Of a stretch of 64,000 nucleotides of DNA, positions 17,491-28,482 are shown one piece after another. This DNA comes from Brucella pituitosa (GTDB taxonomy: Bacteria > Pseudomonadota > Alphaproteobacteria > Rhizobiales > Rhizobiaceae): contig NZ_PYSY02000001.1 in assembly GCF_003049685.1 (NCBI RefSeq), positions 62,001 to 126,000 on the forward strand, written 5' to 3'. Position 1 is the stretch's first letter. Every line of letters begins with the position of its first letter. A model generated the notes under the pieces. The model did no database searches. It saw only the letters and a program-made list of their open reading frames with translations, and had not been told where the DNA came from. The position numbers and the translations under genes were made by a program.

Positions 17491-20400
17491 ATGACCATTA
17501 CGAGGCCAAAGCTTTTTTCCATTCCATCCGGCACAGCTTTTCTACCAGCCTTTGCCAAGGCACTTCTGGAAGGCCGTTTGATTGAAGGCTTTCCGGGTAA
17601 TGTGTCTGATCCACTGGCACTAGCGAGCGCCACCATCTATGTGCCGACGCGCCGCGCCGCGCGTGCGCTTCGTTCCATTCTGGTTGATATGAATCCGGCT
17701 AAATCTGCGATCCTTCCCACCATTCGCCCGTTGGGCGATGTGGACGAAGACGCGGCTTTTTTCAACGCGGCTACAAGCGGCATATTCGATCTCAATCCGC
17801 CAATTGGCAAGGCCGAGCGCCTGCTATTGTTGGCGCGTCTCATTCGTCCATGGCGTGAATCGCTGCCTGCGCATGTGCGGGCGCTGTTTGGGGTCGATGA
17901 TATTTCGGTTCCCGCAACAACCTCTGACGCGATTTGGCTTGCGCGTGATCTGGCTGGCCTGATGGACCAGGTCGAAACCGACAATGCCAAATGGAGCGAG
18001 CTTGCCAGCATTGCGCCTGATGACCTTGCCGACTGGTGGCAGGTTACGCTCGGCTTTCTCGATATTGTCACGAAACTCTGGCCGGAAATTCTGGAAGAGC
18101 GCAAGCTGTCCAATCCGGCAGCGCACCGCAATGAACTGATCTGGGGCGAGGTGCGACGACTGCGCGATCATCCGCCTCAGGGGCCTGTGATTGCGGCTGG
18201 TTCCACAGGCTCCATTCCCGCGACTGCCGAGCTCGTTTCAGTCATTGCCCGACTGCCGCAAGGCGCTGTGGTTCTGCCGGGACTGGATCGTGATCTTGAT
18301 GAAGGCGCGTGGAACATGCTGGGGGCCTCGGATGATAATCCGTCCACCTTCGGCCATCCGCAATATGGTCTCCACAAGTTGTTGCAGGCCATTGGAGTGT
18401 TGCGCGAGGACGTCGAGCATATCGAAGATATGCCGGTTAACAAGCGCGTGCTGGAGCGTGTGGTCAGCGAAGCACTGCGACCGGCGGAAACCACGGATGC
18501 ATGGAGCCTGCTTAACCGCGATGCGGATATGCAGCCCCAAGCATTGCTGCAATCGGCTCAAAAGATCGATCTGATTGAAACCGCTAATGAGCGTGAGGAA
18601 GCGCTGGCAGTGGCCCTGGCGCTTCGCGATGCGATCAGCGATGAAAACAAGACCGCTGCATTGGTTACTGCCGATAGAAATCTCGCGCGCCGCGTGGTGG
18701 GCGAACTCGCCCGCTTTGGCATCGACGCCGATGATTCCGGCGGCCGCCATTTGCGCGATATCGAAACCGCGACGCTGATGCGTCTCATGGTCGAAACGGT
18801 GTTCAACCCCGGCGATCCGGTGGCCCTATTGGCGCTGGTCAAGCATCCGATGCTGCGGCTTGGTGGCAAACGTATCGAACGGCGACTGGCTGCGGAAACG
18901 CTTGAATTGGTGGCGTTCCGTGGCGGTACGGGTAGGGCATCGATCATCGATCTTCCCGCCTTTTTTCGATCGCCGCATGGAAGAAAGCGCCAGCCAGTCA
19001 TGGCAACCGGCATGGCACGCGACTGTTACGCCTGACATGATTGAAGCGGCGCGCGCGCTTTGCGTGAACCTGTCGGAAGCTGTTGCGCCGCTGGCACCTT
19101 TTTGCCACCATTAACCGGCGAACGGATATTGGCGAGATTACACGGGCAACTGTGGAAGCGCTGGAAAATCTGGCGCGTGATGAAAGCGAAAGCGTCACGC
19201 GTTATTATTCCGGGGAGCATGGCGAGAAGTTGGCTTCATTTCTGCGTCAGCTTGTGGCGAGCGAAGCGGGACTGGATTTTGAGGCTATTGAATGGCCCGC
19301 AATTCTTGAAGCTCTGATGTCGGGCGAAACCGTTAAGCCACATCCGGGCGGCCATCCGCGCGTCTTCATCTGGGGTGCGCTGGAAGCGCGTTTGCAGACC
19401 ATGGATACGTTGGTGATCGGTGGCCTCAACGAAGGCACATGGCCCGCCAAGACGCGCAATGATCCGTTCATGTCGCGCCCTATGAAGGCGATGATCGCGC
19501 TTGATCCACCTGAGCGCCGTACCGGCCTTGCAGCGCACGATTTCCAGATGGCGCTCGGCATGGATCATGTCGTGCTGTCGCGTTCGCAGCGTTCGGACAA
19601 TGCACCAACTATTCCGTCGCGCTGGTTGCAGCGGCTTGAAACGGTTCTGGGTTCAGATGTGACCAAGGATATGCGCTCGCGTGGGCAACGTTTTATCCAT
19701 TGGGCGCGTGAAATCGATCAGGCGCCTGATGTGCCTTTTGTCAAACGCCCGGAACCGGCACCGCCCGTAAGCGCACGGCCCAAGCATTTTTCGGTCACGG
19801 AAATCGAAACCCTGCGTCGCGATCCCTACGCGATCTTTGCCAAAAAGATTCTGAAACTGCGTCCGCTGGAGCCGTTGATCCGCGATCCGGCAGCTGCAGA
19901 ACGTGGGACGCTTTTTCACGACATTCTCGGGCATTTCACCGAAGAGGGCATTGATCCGCTGGCTCCCGATGCAGCCGTGCAGCTCGAAGAATTTGGCCGG
20001 CATTTCTTTGGCGAAATGGATCTACCCATTGAGATAGAAGCAGTCTGGTGGCCGCGTTTTACCGCTCTTATTCCGCAATTCCTCGAATGGGAGCGGGAAC
20101 GCGCTTATAATGTTCAAACCCGCTTTGCCGAAATTTCGTCGGATAAGCGCGAGGTTGAAAGTCTTGGCATCACTTTGTCGGGCCGTGCCGATCGTATCGA
20201 TCTGATGCGTGATGGGACAGCGGAAGTGATCGATTATAAGACCGGCTCCACGCCATCGCCAAGACAGGCGCATGTTCTCTTGTCGCCACAGTTGGCGCTG
20301 GAAGCAGCTCTTCTTGCGCGGGGTGCTTTTTCCGATCTGGGCGCGGTTCGAGCGTCTGATCTGACCTATGTGCGATTGCGGGCAGGCGGCGAGGTGAAGC

Positions 20401-20635
20401 CCGAGTCGATTTTAAAAATTGGCAGGCCGCCTTCGGAAAAAACTGCACCCGCCCTTGGTGAAGAGGCATGGCAGCGACTGGCGCAGTTGCTGACCGACTA
20501 TCAGAATCCGGCTAAGGGTTATCTTTCCGCGCGCTTCCTTTTCGTGAGACAGATTTGACGGGCGATTATGATCATCTGGCACGCGTGCTGGAATGGTCCG
20601 CTGGTGGTGATGCTGGCGGGGAGGGCGGCGAATGA
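17491..20635 (+). CDS. addB: Double-strand break repair protein AddB, three frameshifts
   Basis: Inactivated-helicase/nuclease subunit of the AddAB complex that processes DNA ends for recombination. N-terminal TIYVPTRRAARALR and IRPLGDVDEDAAFF; mid-region LVIGGLNEGTWPA and DPFMSRPM; C-terminal nuclease GRADRIDLM ... EVIDYKTGSTPSPRQ. Breaks: an extra T in the T run 18961-18966 (LPAFFDRRMEES expected), a shift of +1 (or -2) at 19096-19103 (LFATINRRTDIGE expected), and a missing C near 20543 (RETDLTGDYDHLARVLEW expected). With the last corrected, the true stop is 20635, overlapping addA by 4 bases, instead of the early stop at 20558. Corrected length is about 1047 residues. Confidence 0.9.
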
Positions 20636-23600
20636 AAAAGCAACGTGTGATTCCACCGGAAACAATTGCAGCGCAGGCCAGTGCCGCCAATCCGCTGGCC
20701 TCTGTCTGGGTGTCGGCCAATGCCGGTTCCGGCAAGACTCACGTTTTGACTGAGCGCGTTATCCGGCTGCTGCTCGAAGGCACCGACCCGTCGAAAATTC
20801 TCTGCCTCACCTATACCAAGGCGGCAGCGGCCGTCATGCAGAACCGTGTTTTTGCGCGATTGTCTGAATGGGCAATGTTGCCGGATGAGGATTTGGCCGA
20901 CAGGCTTGTCAAGCTTGAAGGCAGGCGTCCGGGAGCGACACGGCTTGCCGTGGCACGCAGGCTTTTTGCGCGGGCGCTTGAAACGCCAGGCGGGCTGAAA
21001 ATCCAGACCATCCACGCATTCTGCGAAGCGATCCTGCATCAGTTCCCGCTTGAGGCGAACATCGCAGGCCACTTCGAGATGATGGACGATCTCATGCAGG
21101 CGGCCCTTGTTGGCGAAGCGCGCCGCACCCTGCTTGAGACCGCACATGGCGGCGGCGATCCGGAACTGGCAAACGCTTTTGCCGATGTCATGCAGGCAGC
21201 AGGCGAGATGGGTTTGCAGGCACTGCTTGATGAAGCCGTGGGCCGCCGCAATGGCTTGCAGCAATACATTATGGCGCTTGGCAATGCGGATGAGCGCAGC
21301 GAGACTTTGCACCGGCATTTCCGTTTCAGGCCCGACACGCGCGAATCCGATCTACTGGATGATATGTGGCCGGTGCCGGAATTTTCCGAAGATGCACTCG
21401 ATCTCATTTTGTCGATCCAGAAGGGTGCGGCACGCGCGCATGACTTCGCGTTGCAGCTCAAGCAATATGAGAAAGTGAAAAGCAGTTTCGACAAGGAAGC
21501 CGTTCTGCGTGCTTCCTTCCTGAAGGCGACGGGCGAGGCCAAATCCGGGTCTTATGTGGGCTCGGCTGCCGTAAAAAAGCTGCTGCCGGATTTCGAAGAA
21601 GATTTTAATGCCGCAGCAATGCGTGTTGAACTTGGTCTCGACAAGATCAAGGAGCTGCGGCTTATCCGGCTAAATCTGGCCGGGCTCACACTCATTGATA
21701 ATCTCCTGCAGCGCTATCATGATTTGAAACGCAAGCGCGGCCTGCTCGACTTTGAAGACCTAATTACCCGCACGGTGGCGCTTCTGGCGCGTGATGGGGC
21801 AGGGCAATGGGTGCAGTATAAGCTTGATCGCGGCATTGATCATATTCTGGTCGATGAAGCACAGGATACCAGTCCCGATCAGTGGCAGGTCATCCGCATG
21901 TTGTCGGAAGAGTTTTTCTCAGGCCTCGGTCAGCGCAACGTGCAGCGCACGCTGTTTGCCGTGGGCGATGAAAAGCAGTCGATCTACTCGTTTCAGGGGG
22001 CCGTGCCGGAAGACTTTGCTATTCAAGGTAAAGCCATCAGTGCCAAGGCTCGTGATGCAGACCTTACGTTTAAAGAGGTCCGCCTGAATTTCTCGTTCCG
22101 CTCTGCGCCAGATGTTTTGCAGGCGGTAGATGAAGTGTTCTCGCGTCCAGAGGCTAATCGCGGCTTGTCAGGGGCCACCGTTCACTCTGCCATTCGCGAT
22201 CAGGAGCCGGGTGAGGTAGAAATCTGGGATATGCTGACGCCGGAAGTGGTTGAGGAGCCGGATGACTGGCGCGTGCCGGTCGACCACTTGCAGGCACCTG
22301 CCATAAAACTTGCCGAACAGATTGCAGAAACCATTCGCTACTGGCTTGATCGCGGCGAAACCATTCCAGGTCAGAACCGCAAACTTGCGCCGAAAGATAT
22401 TATGGTGCTGGTTCGTAAGCGCGATCAGTTCATGCCAGCGCTTTCGCGGGCACTCAAAGAGCGCCATGTGCCGGTGGCTGGTGCCGACCGCCTCAAGCTT
22501 ACAAGCCACATCGCCATTCAGGATTTGATGGCGCTGGGGCGTTTCGTTTTGCAGCCGTCAGATGATTTGTCATTGGCTTCGCTTCTAAAAAGTCCGCTGT
22601 TTGGCTGGGATGATGACAGGCTGTTTGCATTGGCCAATCCGCGCAAGAGCGGCGAAACACTGTTTGAGCGTCTCTATCATGCATCCCTTGAAGAACCGGC
22701 ATTGATCGGTGTGCACAAGACGCTGAGCCGCTGGCGCAATATGGCCGATACCATGCCAATCTTCGAGTTCTATGCGCGGGTTTTGAGTGCGGATGGTGCT
22801 CGGCGTAAGTTGCTTGCGCGGCTTGGGCCGGAAGCAGGCGATATTATCGACGAATTTCAGAACTATGCGCTTTCCGCTGAACGCGCTGGCCTGCCGGGCA
22901 TGCAGGCATTTCTGGAAACGCTCGATGCAGCCTCGCCGCAAATCAAGCGCGAACTTGATCAGGGCCGCAACGAAGTGCGTATCATGACGGTTCATGCCGC
23001 CAAGGGGCTTGAAGGCGCTGTAGTGTTTCTGGTTGATCCGGGCAATGCCGTCTGGAGCGGGACGCGCGCACCAAAGCTCATTCCGTTTGATCTTACTAAT
23101 GATGGACCACAGGTGAAAGGCTATCTCTGGCAACCCAATGCTGGTTATCAAACCGGCTTTCTGGCTTCGCAGATTGAGGGCCTGAAGGTGCGCGCCGAAG
23201 AAGAATATCGCCGCCTGCTCTATGTAGGAATGACGCGTGCGGAGGACCGGCTGATTGTCTGTGGCTATCGCGGATCGCGTGAAAGCGGCGAGACATGGCA
23301 CAGGCTGGTCGAAGATGCGCTGACAACAAAGGCTGAAACCTTTGTGCACCCGGTTTCGGGCGTTGCCGCCCGACGCTACCGCAACACGCCGCGCGGTTTG
23401 ACTGAGATTGCCGAGCCTGAAGTGGTGCAAGTCGCAGAACTGCCGCCACTGCCAGACGACTTTAAAAAGCCGATAAAGCCGGAACCGGGGCTGCCGCGTC
23501 CCCTTGCCCCATCGGGCGCATCGGCATTGATTGAAGCGGATGAGGAGCCACCGCTCGATACGTTGTCGCCCGTTCTGGGACAGAGCGGCGAGACGTCGGC

Positions 23601-24174
23601 TTTCGCGTTAAGGCGCGGTACGGCGATCCATATGCTGCTGCAATATCTGCCCGAAGTGGCGATAAATGAGCGTGAGAAGCTTGCGCAGGACTATCTCGCG
23701 CGCATTGCTTCCGACTGGCCCGAAGCTGAACGCGCGAAAGCCTGGGCGAGTGTGGCAACCATTCTGGCTGATCTAAAGTTTGCGCCGGTCTTTGCCAAAG
23801 GATCGCGTGGTGAAGTGGCGGTCATGGGTACGATCAATCTCGGCGGAAAAGACCATGCCGTGTCAGGGCAGATCGACCGCATCAGCGTTGACGAAGCTCG
23901 CGTTCTGATCGTGGATTATAAAACCAATCGCCCGCCGCCAAAGAGTGTTGAAGCCGTACCTTTCGCCTATCGCGCGCAGCTGGCGCTCTATCGGGAATTG
24001 CTTGCGCCTCTCTATCCGGGACGGGTAGTCGAGGCCGCTTTGTTGTTCACCGAAGGGCCATATCTGCTGCCATTGCCAGAAGCTTCAATGGATGAAGCAC
24101 TGAAGGCGCTCAGTGACTCTCAAGGAAAGGTGACCAACCAGAACTTGACGGATGGCAGTCAACACGCCACATGA
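20632..24174 (+). CDS. addA: Double-strand break repair helicase-nuclease AddA
   Basis: 1180 residues, intact. UvrD-type superfamily 1 helicase: motif I SANAGSGKTHVLTE (GSGKT at 32-36), motif II ILVDEAQDTSPDQW, GDEKQSIYSFQGA (motif III), MTVHAAKGLEGAVVF (motif V) and YVGMTRAEDRL (motif VI). The C-terminal RecB-type nuclease has GQIDRISV ... LIVDYKTNRPP. With AddB it unwinds and trims double-strand ends to load RecA. It is translationally coupled to addB (ATGA overlap). Confidence 0.96.
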   Translation: MKKQRVIPPETIAAQASAANPLASVWVSANAGSGKTHVLTERVIRLLLEGTDPSKILCLTYTKAAAAVMQNRVFARLSEWAMLPDEDLADRLVKLEGRRPGATRLAVARRLFARALETPGGLKIQTIHAFCEAILHQFPLEANIAGHFEMMDDLMQAALVGEARRTLLETAHGGGDPELANAFADVMQAAGEMGLQALLDEAVGRRNGLQQYIMALGNADERSETLHRHFRFRPDTRESDLLDDMWPVPEFSEDALDLILSIQKGAARAHDFALQLKQYEKVKSSFDKEAVLRASFLKATGEAKSGSYVGSAAVKKLLPDFEEDFNAAAMRVELGLDKIKELRLIRLNLAGLTLIDNLLQRYHDLKRKRGLLDFEDLITRTVALLARDGAGQWVQYKLDRGIDHILVDEAQDTSPDQWQVIRMLSEEFFSGLGQRNVQRTLFAVGDEKQSIYSFQGAVPEDFAIQGKAISAKARDADLTFKEVRLNFSFRSAPDVLQAVDEVFSRPEANRGLSGATVHSAIRDQEPGEVEIWDMLTPEVVEEPDDWRVPVDHLQAPAIKLAEQIAETIRYWLDRGETIPGQNRKLAPKDIMVLVRKRDQFMPALSRALKERHVPVAGADRLKLTSHIAIQDLMALGRFVLQPSDDLSLASLLKSPLFGWDDDRLFALANPRKSGETLFERLYHASLEEPALIGVHKTLSRWRNMADTMPIFEFYARVLSADGARRKLLARLGPEAGDIIDEFQNYALSAERAGLPGMQAFLETLDAASPQIKRELDQGRNEVRIMTVHAAKGLEGAVVFLVDPGNAVWSGTRAPKLIPFDLTNDGPQVKGYLWQPNAGYQTGFLASQIEGLKVRAEEEYRRLLYVGMTRAEDRLIVCGYRGSRESGETWHRLVEDALTTKAETFVHPVSGVAARRYRNTPRGLTEIAEPEVVQVAELPPLPDDFKKPIKPEPGLPRPLAPSGASALIEADEEPPLDTLSPVLGQSGETSAFALRRGTAIHMLLQYLPEVAINEREKLAQDYLARIASDWPEAERAKAWASVATILADLKFAPVFAKGSRGEVAVMGTINLGGKDHAVSGQIDRISVDEARVLIVDYKTNRPPPKSVEAVPFAYRAQLALYRELLAPLYPGRVVEAALLFTEGPYLLPLPEASMDEALKALSDSQGKVTNQNLTDGSQHAT

Positions 24175-24236
24175 TATAGTCAAATGAGCAGTTTCTCTTG
24201 AGTCTTTTGCTCTCAAACAGATATGAGGATAGCCCT

Positions 24237-24559
24237 ATGGCAACCGTAAAGGTCGATAACAGCAATTTTCAGTCGGACGTTCTTCAGTCGAGCGAGCCTG
24301 TCGTCGTGGATTTTGGGCTGAATGGTGCGGTCCATGCAAGATGATCGCTCCGGCTCTTGATGAGATTGCCGCTGAAATGGCTGGTCAGGTTAAGATCGCC
24401 AAGGTCAATATCGACGAAAATCCTGAACTCGCCGCACAGTTTGGCGTGCGTTCGATCCCAACGCTGCTGATGTTCAAGGATGGCGAACTCGCCGCCAACA
24501 TGGTTGGCGCTGCTCCAAAGAGCCGCCTTGCCGACTGGATCAAGGCTTCTGCTGCTTAA
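24237..24559 (+). CDS. trxA: Thioredoxin 1, one frameshift
   Basis: Small cytoplasmic disulfide reductase. Starts [12 protein letters not shown] at 24237. A missing T in the T run 24311-24314 turns [15 protein letters not shown] into an early stop; with one T restored the CGPC active site appears and the frame joins [16 protein letters not shown] and the conserved [15 protein letters not shown] (cis-Pro). Corrected length is 107 residues, standard for TrxA. It lies just downstream of addA, a common rhizobial arrangement, and ends at a strong terminator. Confidence 0.93.
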
Positions 24560-24582
24560 TCAGCAAGCTTCTGATTTGTGAC

Positions 24583-24612
24583 AAAACCCGGCCTTTGTGC
24601 CGGGTTTTTTGT
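24583..24612 (+). terminator. Intrinsic terminator of the addBA-trxA unit
   Basis: Stem AACCCGGC / GCCGGGTT with loop CTTTGT, followed by TTTTG. Confidence 0.88.
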
Positions 24613-24756
24613 TGCGCTCATGATGCCCCGAAAGCGCAAGCATTCAAGAAAGCTTCAATGAACTGAGAAAATACTGTTACAAATGAGGCCTATTCCCCGT
24701 GCAGTCTCAAAGCTGGCCGTCGTTCATCCGGCGGTCGCCATCGTTCGGGGTAAAGC

Positions 24757-26385
24757 ATGCTTATTAATCGTCGTCACGCATTGGGTTTGATGGGAGCTGC
24801 TGCCGGCACTTTCGTCTTGCCGGGCATCGTTCGCGCCAACCAGCGCCGCTCGATCACGATCGCGGTGCAGAAGATCACCAACAACAACACGCTCGACATC
24901 TGGAACGAGCAGTCGAATGTTGGCGAGCGTGTCTTCTTCCCGAATTTGTGGGAAGGTCTCATCCTGCGTGACTGGATGGGCAATCAGGGACCTGTTCCCG
25001 GCCTTGCCACCGAGTGGAAGCGTCTTGATGACAAGACCATTGAGTTGAAGCTGCGTCAGGGTGTGAAGTTCCACAATGGCGATGAACTGACGGCTGAAGA
25101 CGTGGTTTTCTCGTTCTCCGATGAGCGCCTTTTTGCAGGTACTGAGCCATCGGGTGGCAAGACGCTTTACGAAGCAAACTTCAAGCCGCAGACCGAAAAA
25201 GAACTGCCAGCTGCAATTCCGGGCATTTCGCGTCGCCTGTGGCCAGCCCTTCGCGGTGTCGAAGCTGTCGACAAATATACCGTGCGTTTCCACAATGCGA
25301 CACCTGACGTCACACTTGAAGGCCGCCTCTACGCCTTCGGTTCGCAGATTGCCAACAAGCGCGCCTGGAACGAAGCAAAGTCCTATACCGATTGGGCTCG
25401 TAAGCCAGTCACAACCGGCCCTTACAAGGTTGCTGACTATAAGCCAGACGTAGAACTGGTGCTTGAAGCGCACGACGAATATTGGGGCGGTCGCCCGCCA
25501 TTGCAGCAGATCCGCTTCGTCGAAGTGCCGGAAGTTGCAAGCCGCGTAAACGGTTTGATTTCCGGTCAGTATGACTTCGCCTGCGATCTTCCACCAGATC
25601 AGATCGGCAATGTTGCGAACAATCCGGGTCTCGAAGTCCAGAGCTCGACCATCTGGAACCATCGCACGACGATTTTCAACACGCAGAATGAAGTGCTGCG
25701 CGATCCGCTGGTTCGCCGCGCGATGACTCATTCGATCGACCGTCAGGCAATCGTGGATTCGCTCTGGGCCGGTCAGACTGTTGTGCCTGCTGGTCTGCAG
25801 TTTGAAAGCTTCCGCACCTCCGATATGTTCATCGAAGGCTGGGAACCACCACAGTTCGACCCGGAACTCGCCCGCGATCTGCTCAAGCAGGCCAATTATA
25901 AGGGCGATGCGATCCCTTACCGTCTGCTCAACAACTACTACACCAACCAGACCCCGACTGCTCAGGTTCTCGTTGAAATGTGGAAGCAGGTTGGTCTGAA
26001 TGTCGAGATCGAGATGAAGGAAAACTGGGCGCAAATCCATGATCCGGCAGGCACCAAGGGTGTTCGCGACTGGTCGGCATCCAACAACATCAACGATCCG
26101 ATCACACCGATGGTGGTGCAGTTTGGCCCGAACGGCGAAGTCCAGCAGAAGAAGGACTGGTCGAACGACGAGATCAACAAGCTGTCGGTCATCATGGAAA
26201 CCTCGACAGACCGCGGAGAGCGCAAGAAGGCGATCAAGCGTATGCTTGAAATCTGCGAGCGCGAAGATCCGGTTTACAGCGTGCTGCATCAGAATGCTGT
26301 GTTCACCGGCATGAAGAAGGAACTGAAGTGGAAAGCCGCTCCGGCCTTCGCCATGGATTTCCGTTCAAACAACTGGAACGTCTGA
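24757..26385 (+). CDS. ABC transporter substrate-binding protein, family 5 (peptide/opine type)
   Basis: 542 residues, periplasmic. The N-terminus has a twin-arginine-like leader (NRRHALGLMGAAAGTFVLPG) that probably directs export and cleavage near residue 27. The body is SBP_bac_5: WEGLILRDW, LKLRQGVKFHNGDELTAEDV, KPVTTGPYKVADYKP and RRAMTHSIDRQAI. It is the first gene of a seven-gene run with two ATPases, two permeases, a phosphodiesterase and a TIM-barrel enzyme. The family binds peptides, opines, nickel or oligosaccharides; context suggests a phosphodiester compound, but the ligand is not readable from sequence. Confidence 0.88.
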   Translation: MLINRRHALGLMGAAAGTFVLPGIVRANQRRSITIAVQKITNNNTLDIWNEQSNVGERVFFPNLWEGLILRDWMGNQGPVPGLATEWKRLDDKTIELKLRQGVKFHNGDELTAEDVVFSFSDERLFAGTEPSGGKTLYEANFKPQTEKELPAAIPGISRRLWPALRGVEAVDKYTVRFHNATPDVTLEGRLYAFGSQIANKRAWNEAKSYTDWARKPVTTGPYKVADYKPDVELVLEAHDEYWGGRPPLQQIRFVEVPEVASRVNGLISGQYDFACDLPPDQIGNVANNPGLEVQSSTIWNHRTTIFNTQNEVLRDPLVRRAMTHSIDRQAIVDSLWAGQTVVPAGLQFESFRTSDMFIEGWEPPQFDPELARDLLKQANYKGDAIPYRLLNNYYTNQTPTAQVLVEMWKQVGLNVEIEMKENWAQIHDPAGTKGVRDWSASNNINDPITPMVVQFGPNGEVQQKKDWSNDEINKLSVIMETSTDRGERKKAIKRMLEICEREDPVYSVLHQNAVFTGMKKELKWKAAPAFAMDFRSNNWNV

Positions 26386-26392
26386 TCCTGAT

Positions 26393-26430
26393 GAATGGTT
26401 GACGCGATTATGCGTCAGCCATTTTCCTTT
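26393..26430 (+). terminator. Hairpin after the binding-protein gene
   Basis: AATGGTTGACGC / GCGTCAGCCATT (one mismatch) followed by TTCCTTTTC. Placed between a binding-protein gene and its ATPase, it may cause partial termination or protect the 5' message, giving more binding protein than membrane parts. Confidence 0.6.
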
Positions 26431-26490
26431 TCATGAAATGCATCTGAAAATCGCCAGTAACCGCGATTGACCGAGCGAAAGGAGAAGACG

Positions 26491-27504
26491 GTGGCATTCG
26501 TCTCCATTCGGGATTTAAAGGTTTCTTTCAGCGGTGTGCAGGTTCTGCACGGCATCAATCTCGACATCGACCGGGGTGAAACTCTGGGTCTGGTTGGTGA
26601 ATCCGGCTGCGGAAAATCTGTAACCTGGCTTGCAGCCCTTGGTCTTTTGTCGGGCAAGACATCGGTTTCCGGTTCAGTAGTCGTTGATGGTCAACAGCTC
26701 ATTGATGCACCACGTCGCGTGCAGGAAAGCGTTCGCGGCGGTCGCATTGCGATGATTTTTCAGGACCCAAGTTCCTCGCTCAATCCGGTCAAGAAAGTTG
26801 GGCCACAGATTGTCGAGTCTTTGGCTCTCCATCGCGGATTGAAGGGCAATACTGCGCGTCTTGAAGCGATCAGGCTTATGGAACGGGTTGGCATTCCAGA
26901 TGCCGCGCGACGGTTTAATCTTTTCCCGCATGAATTTTCAGGTGGCCAGTGTCAGCGGATCATGATCGCTATCGCATTAGCCGGTGAGCCGGATGTGCTG
27001 ATTGCGGATGAACCGACCACGGCACTCGATGTCACCATTCAGGCGCAGATTCTCGATCTTCTGAACCAGATCAGGCAGGAAACCGGCATGGCGATCGTAT
27101 TCATCAGCCATGATCTGGGGGCAGTCAGTCAGATATGCGAGCGGGTGTGCGTCATGTATGCCGGACGTATCGTGGAAACTGCGCAAACGTCGGAATTGTT
27201 TGAGACACCGAAGCATCCTTATACATTGGGCCTGTTTGATGCCATTCCGCGGCTCGATGGCGGGCGCGAACGACTGCGCGCCATTCCGGGTACGGTCCCC
27301 GATCCCCGACACTTGCCGCAAGGCTGTGCCTTCGCGCCGCGCTGTTCGCAGGCAACCGATCAGTGTGAAAAACATATTCCTGAGCTTCGGCAGTTGAGCG
27401 CGCAGAAAGTCGCCTGTTTCAATGCGGTTGATGTGATGGAAACCGCATTCATCGATGCGGGAAACGCCCATTGCACTATCAGTGCAGAAGGAGCGGCTGC
27501 ATGA
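26491..27504 (+). CDS. ABC transporter ATP-binding protein (DppD/OppD type)
   Basis: About 337 residues. Walker [10 protein letters not shown]-loop MIFQDPSSSLNPV, signature FSGGQCQRI, Walker B VLIADEPTTALD, H-loop ISHDLG, and the oligopeptide-type C-terminal domain with a Cys-rich stretch (GCAFAPRCSQATDQCEKH), usual for DppD-like ATPases. The GTG at 26491 is preferred to TTG 26467 because AAAGGAGAA is correctly spaced before it. The stop overlaps the next ATPase by 4 bases. Confidence 0.9.
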   Translation: MAFVSIRDLKVSFSGVQVLHGINLDIDRGETLGLVGESGCGKSVTWLAALGLLSGKTSVSGSVVVDGQQLIDAPRRVQESVRGGRIAMIFQDPSSSLNPVKKVGPQIVESLALHRGLKGNTARLEAIRLMERVGIPDAARRFNLFPHEFSGGQCQRIMIAIALAGEPDVLIADEPTTALDVTIQAQILDLLNQIRQETGMAIVFISHDLGAVSQICERVCVMYAGRIVETAQTSELFETPKHPYTLGLFDAIPRLDGGRERLRAIPGTVPDPRHLPQGCAFAPRCSQATDQCEKHIPELRQLSAQKVACFNAVDVMETAFIDAGNAHCTISAEGAAA

Positions 27505-28475
27505 GTTTCCTTCTTGAAGCCCGCAATCTCGTTCGCACCTATCAGGGCGGCGGCATCTTCAGAAAGACCGATCCGGTAAAGGCAGTCGACGGCGTGAGTT
27601 TACGCATTCAGCCGGGCGAAACTCTTGGCATTGTGGGTGAATCCGGTTGCGGCAAGTCCACGCTCGGTCGTATGTTGCTGGGCATTGACGATGCGACAGA
27701 AGGCGAAGTGCTCTTCGACGGCAAGCCGTTGCCAACGCGCAATACGGTCGAATGGCGCAAGCTTCGCGCTCAGATGCAGCTGGTGTTTCAGGACCCGCTC
27801 GCAGCCCTTGACCGTCGCCTGACCATTGCCGCGCAGATCGGCGAACCTTTGCAGATACATGGTATCGCTAGAGGAACAGAGCTTAAAGACCGTGTCGATG
27901 AGTTGATGATATCAGTCGGCCTTCGTCGCGATCAGGGAGATCGCTATCCGCATGAATTGTCGGGTGGCCAGCGCCAGCGTGTCATCATCGCACGTGCTCT
28001 GGCCACAAGCCCGCGCCTGCTGGTCTGTGACGAGCCGGTTTCGGCACTTGATGTTTCCATTCAGGCGCAGGTCGTCAATCTGCTGCGCGATCTGCAGGAA
28101 CGGCACGGCGTTGCCATGGTTTTCATCAGCCATGATCTCAAGGTCGTGCGCAATATCTGCGACCGCGTGGCGGTCATGTATCTCGGCAAGATCGTCGAAG
28201 AAGCAAGCTCCGGTGTGATCTTCGACACACCGCAACACCCTTACACCAAAGCATTGGTTTCCTCCGTGCCTGTTCCGGGAAAGCGGCTTGAGCACCGCAT
28301 GATCCTCAAGGGTGAGCCGCCAAATCCGGCCAATCGACCGAATGGTTGCGTTTTCCATCCGCGTTGTCCGATTGCTGGGTTCCAGTGTCCGACCGCAATG
28401 CCAGAACTTGAAATTTCCGGTTACGACCGACGAACCGCTTGTCATTTTGTCGAGCCGGTCAAAACTGCGGCGTGA
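27501..28475 (+). CDS. ABC transporter ATP-binding protein (DppF/OppF type)
   Basis: 324 residues from the ATG at 27501, which overlaps the preceding stop (ATGA). Walker [28 protein letters not shown], signature [15 protein letters not shown], Walker [25 protein letters not shown], and the C-terminal oligopeptide-type Cys region ([15 protein letters not shown]). Second ATPase of the heterodimeric importer. Confidence 0.9.
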   Translation: MSFLLEARNLVRTYQGGGIFRKTDPVKAVDGVSLRIQPGETLGIVGESGCGKSTLGRMLLGIDDATEGEVLFDGKPLPTRNTVEWRKLRAQMQLVFQDPLAALDRRLTIAAQIGEPLQIHGIARGTELKDRVDELMISVGLRRDQGDRYPHELSGGQRQRVIIARALATSPRLLVCDEPVSALDVSIQAQVVNLLRDLQERHGVAMVFISHDLKVVRNICDRVAVMYLGKIVEEASSGVIFDTPQHPYTKALVSSVPVPGKRLEHRMILKGEPPNPANRPNGCVFHPRCPIAGFQCPTAMPELEISGYDRRTACHFVEPVKTAA

Positions 28476-28482
28476 GGCTCGA

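Noticed and set aside
20559..20635. addB ending at 20558 with a 73-base gap before addA
   Set aside because: Adding one C near 20543 extends the family-like C-terminus to 20635 and produces the usual ATGA overlap with addA.
24724..26289. Open frame of 521 codons on the minus strand opposite the family-5 binding-protein gene
   Set aside because: It is the mirror of a well-supported gene with strong third-position bias. It has no family motif and no suitable ribosome binding site.
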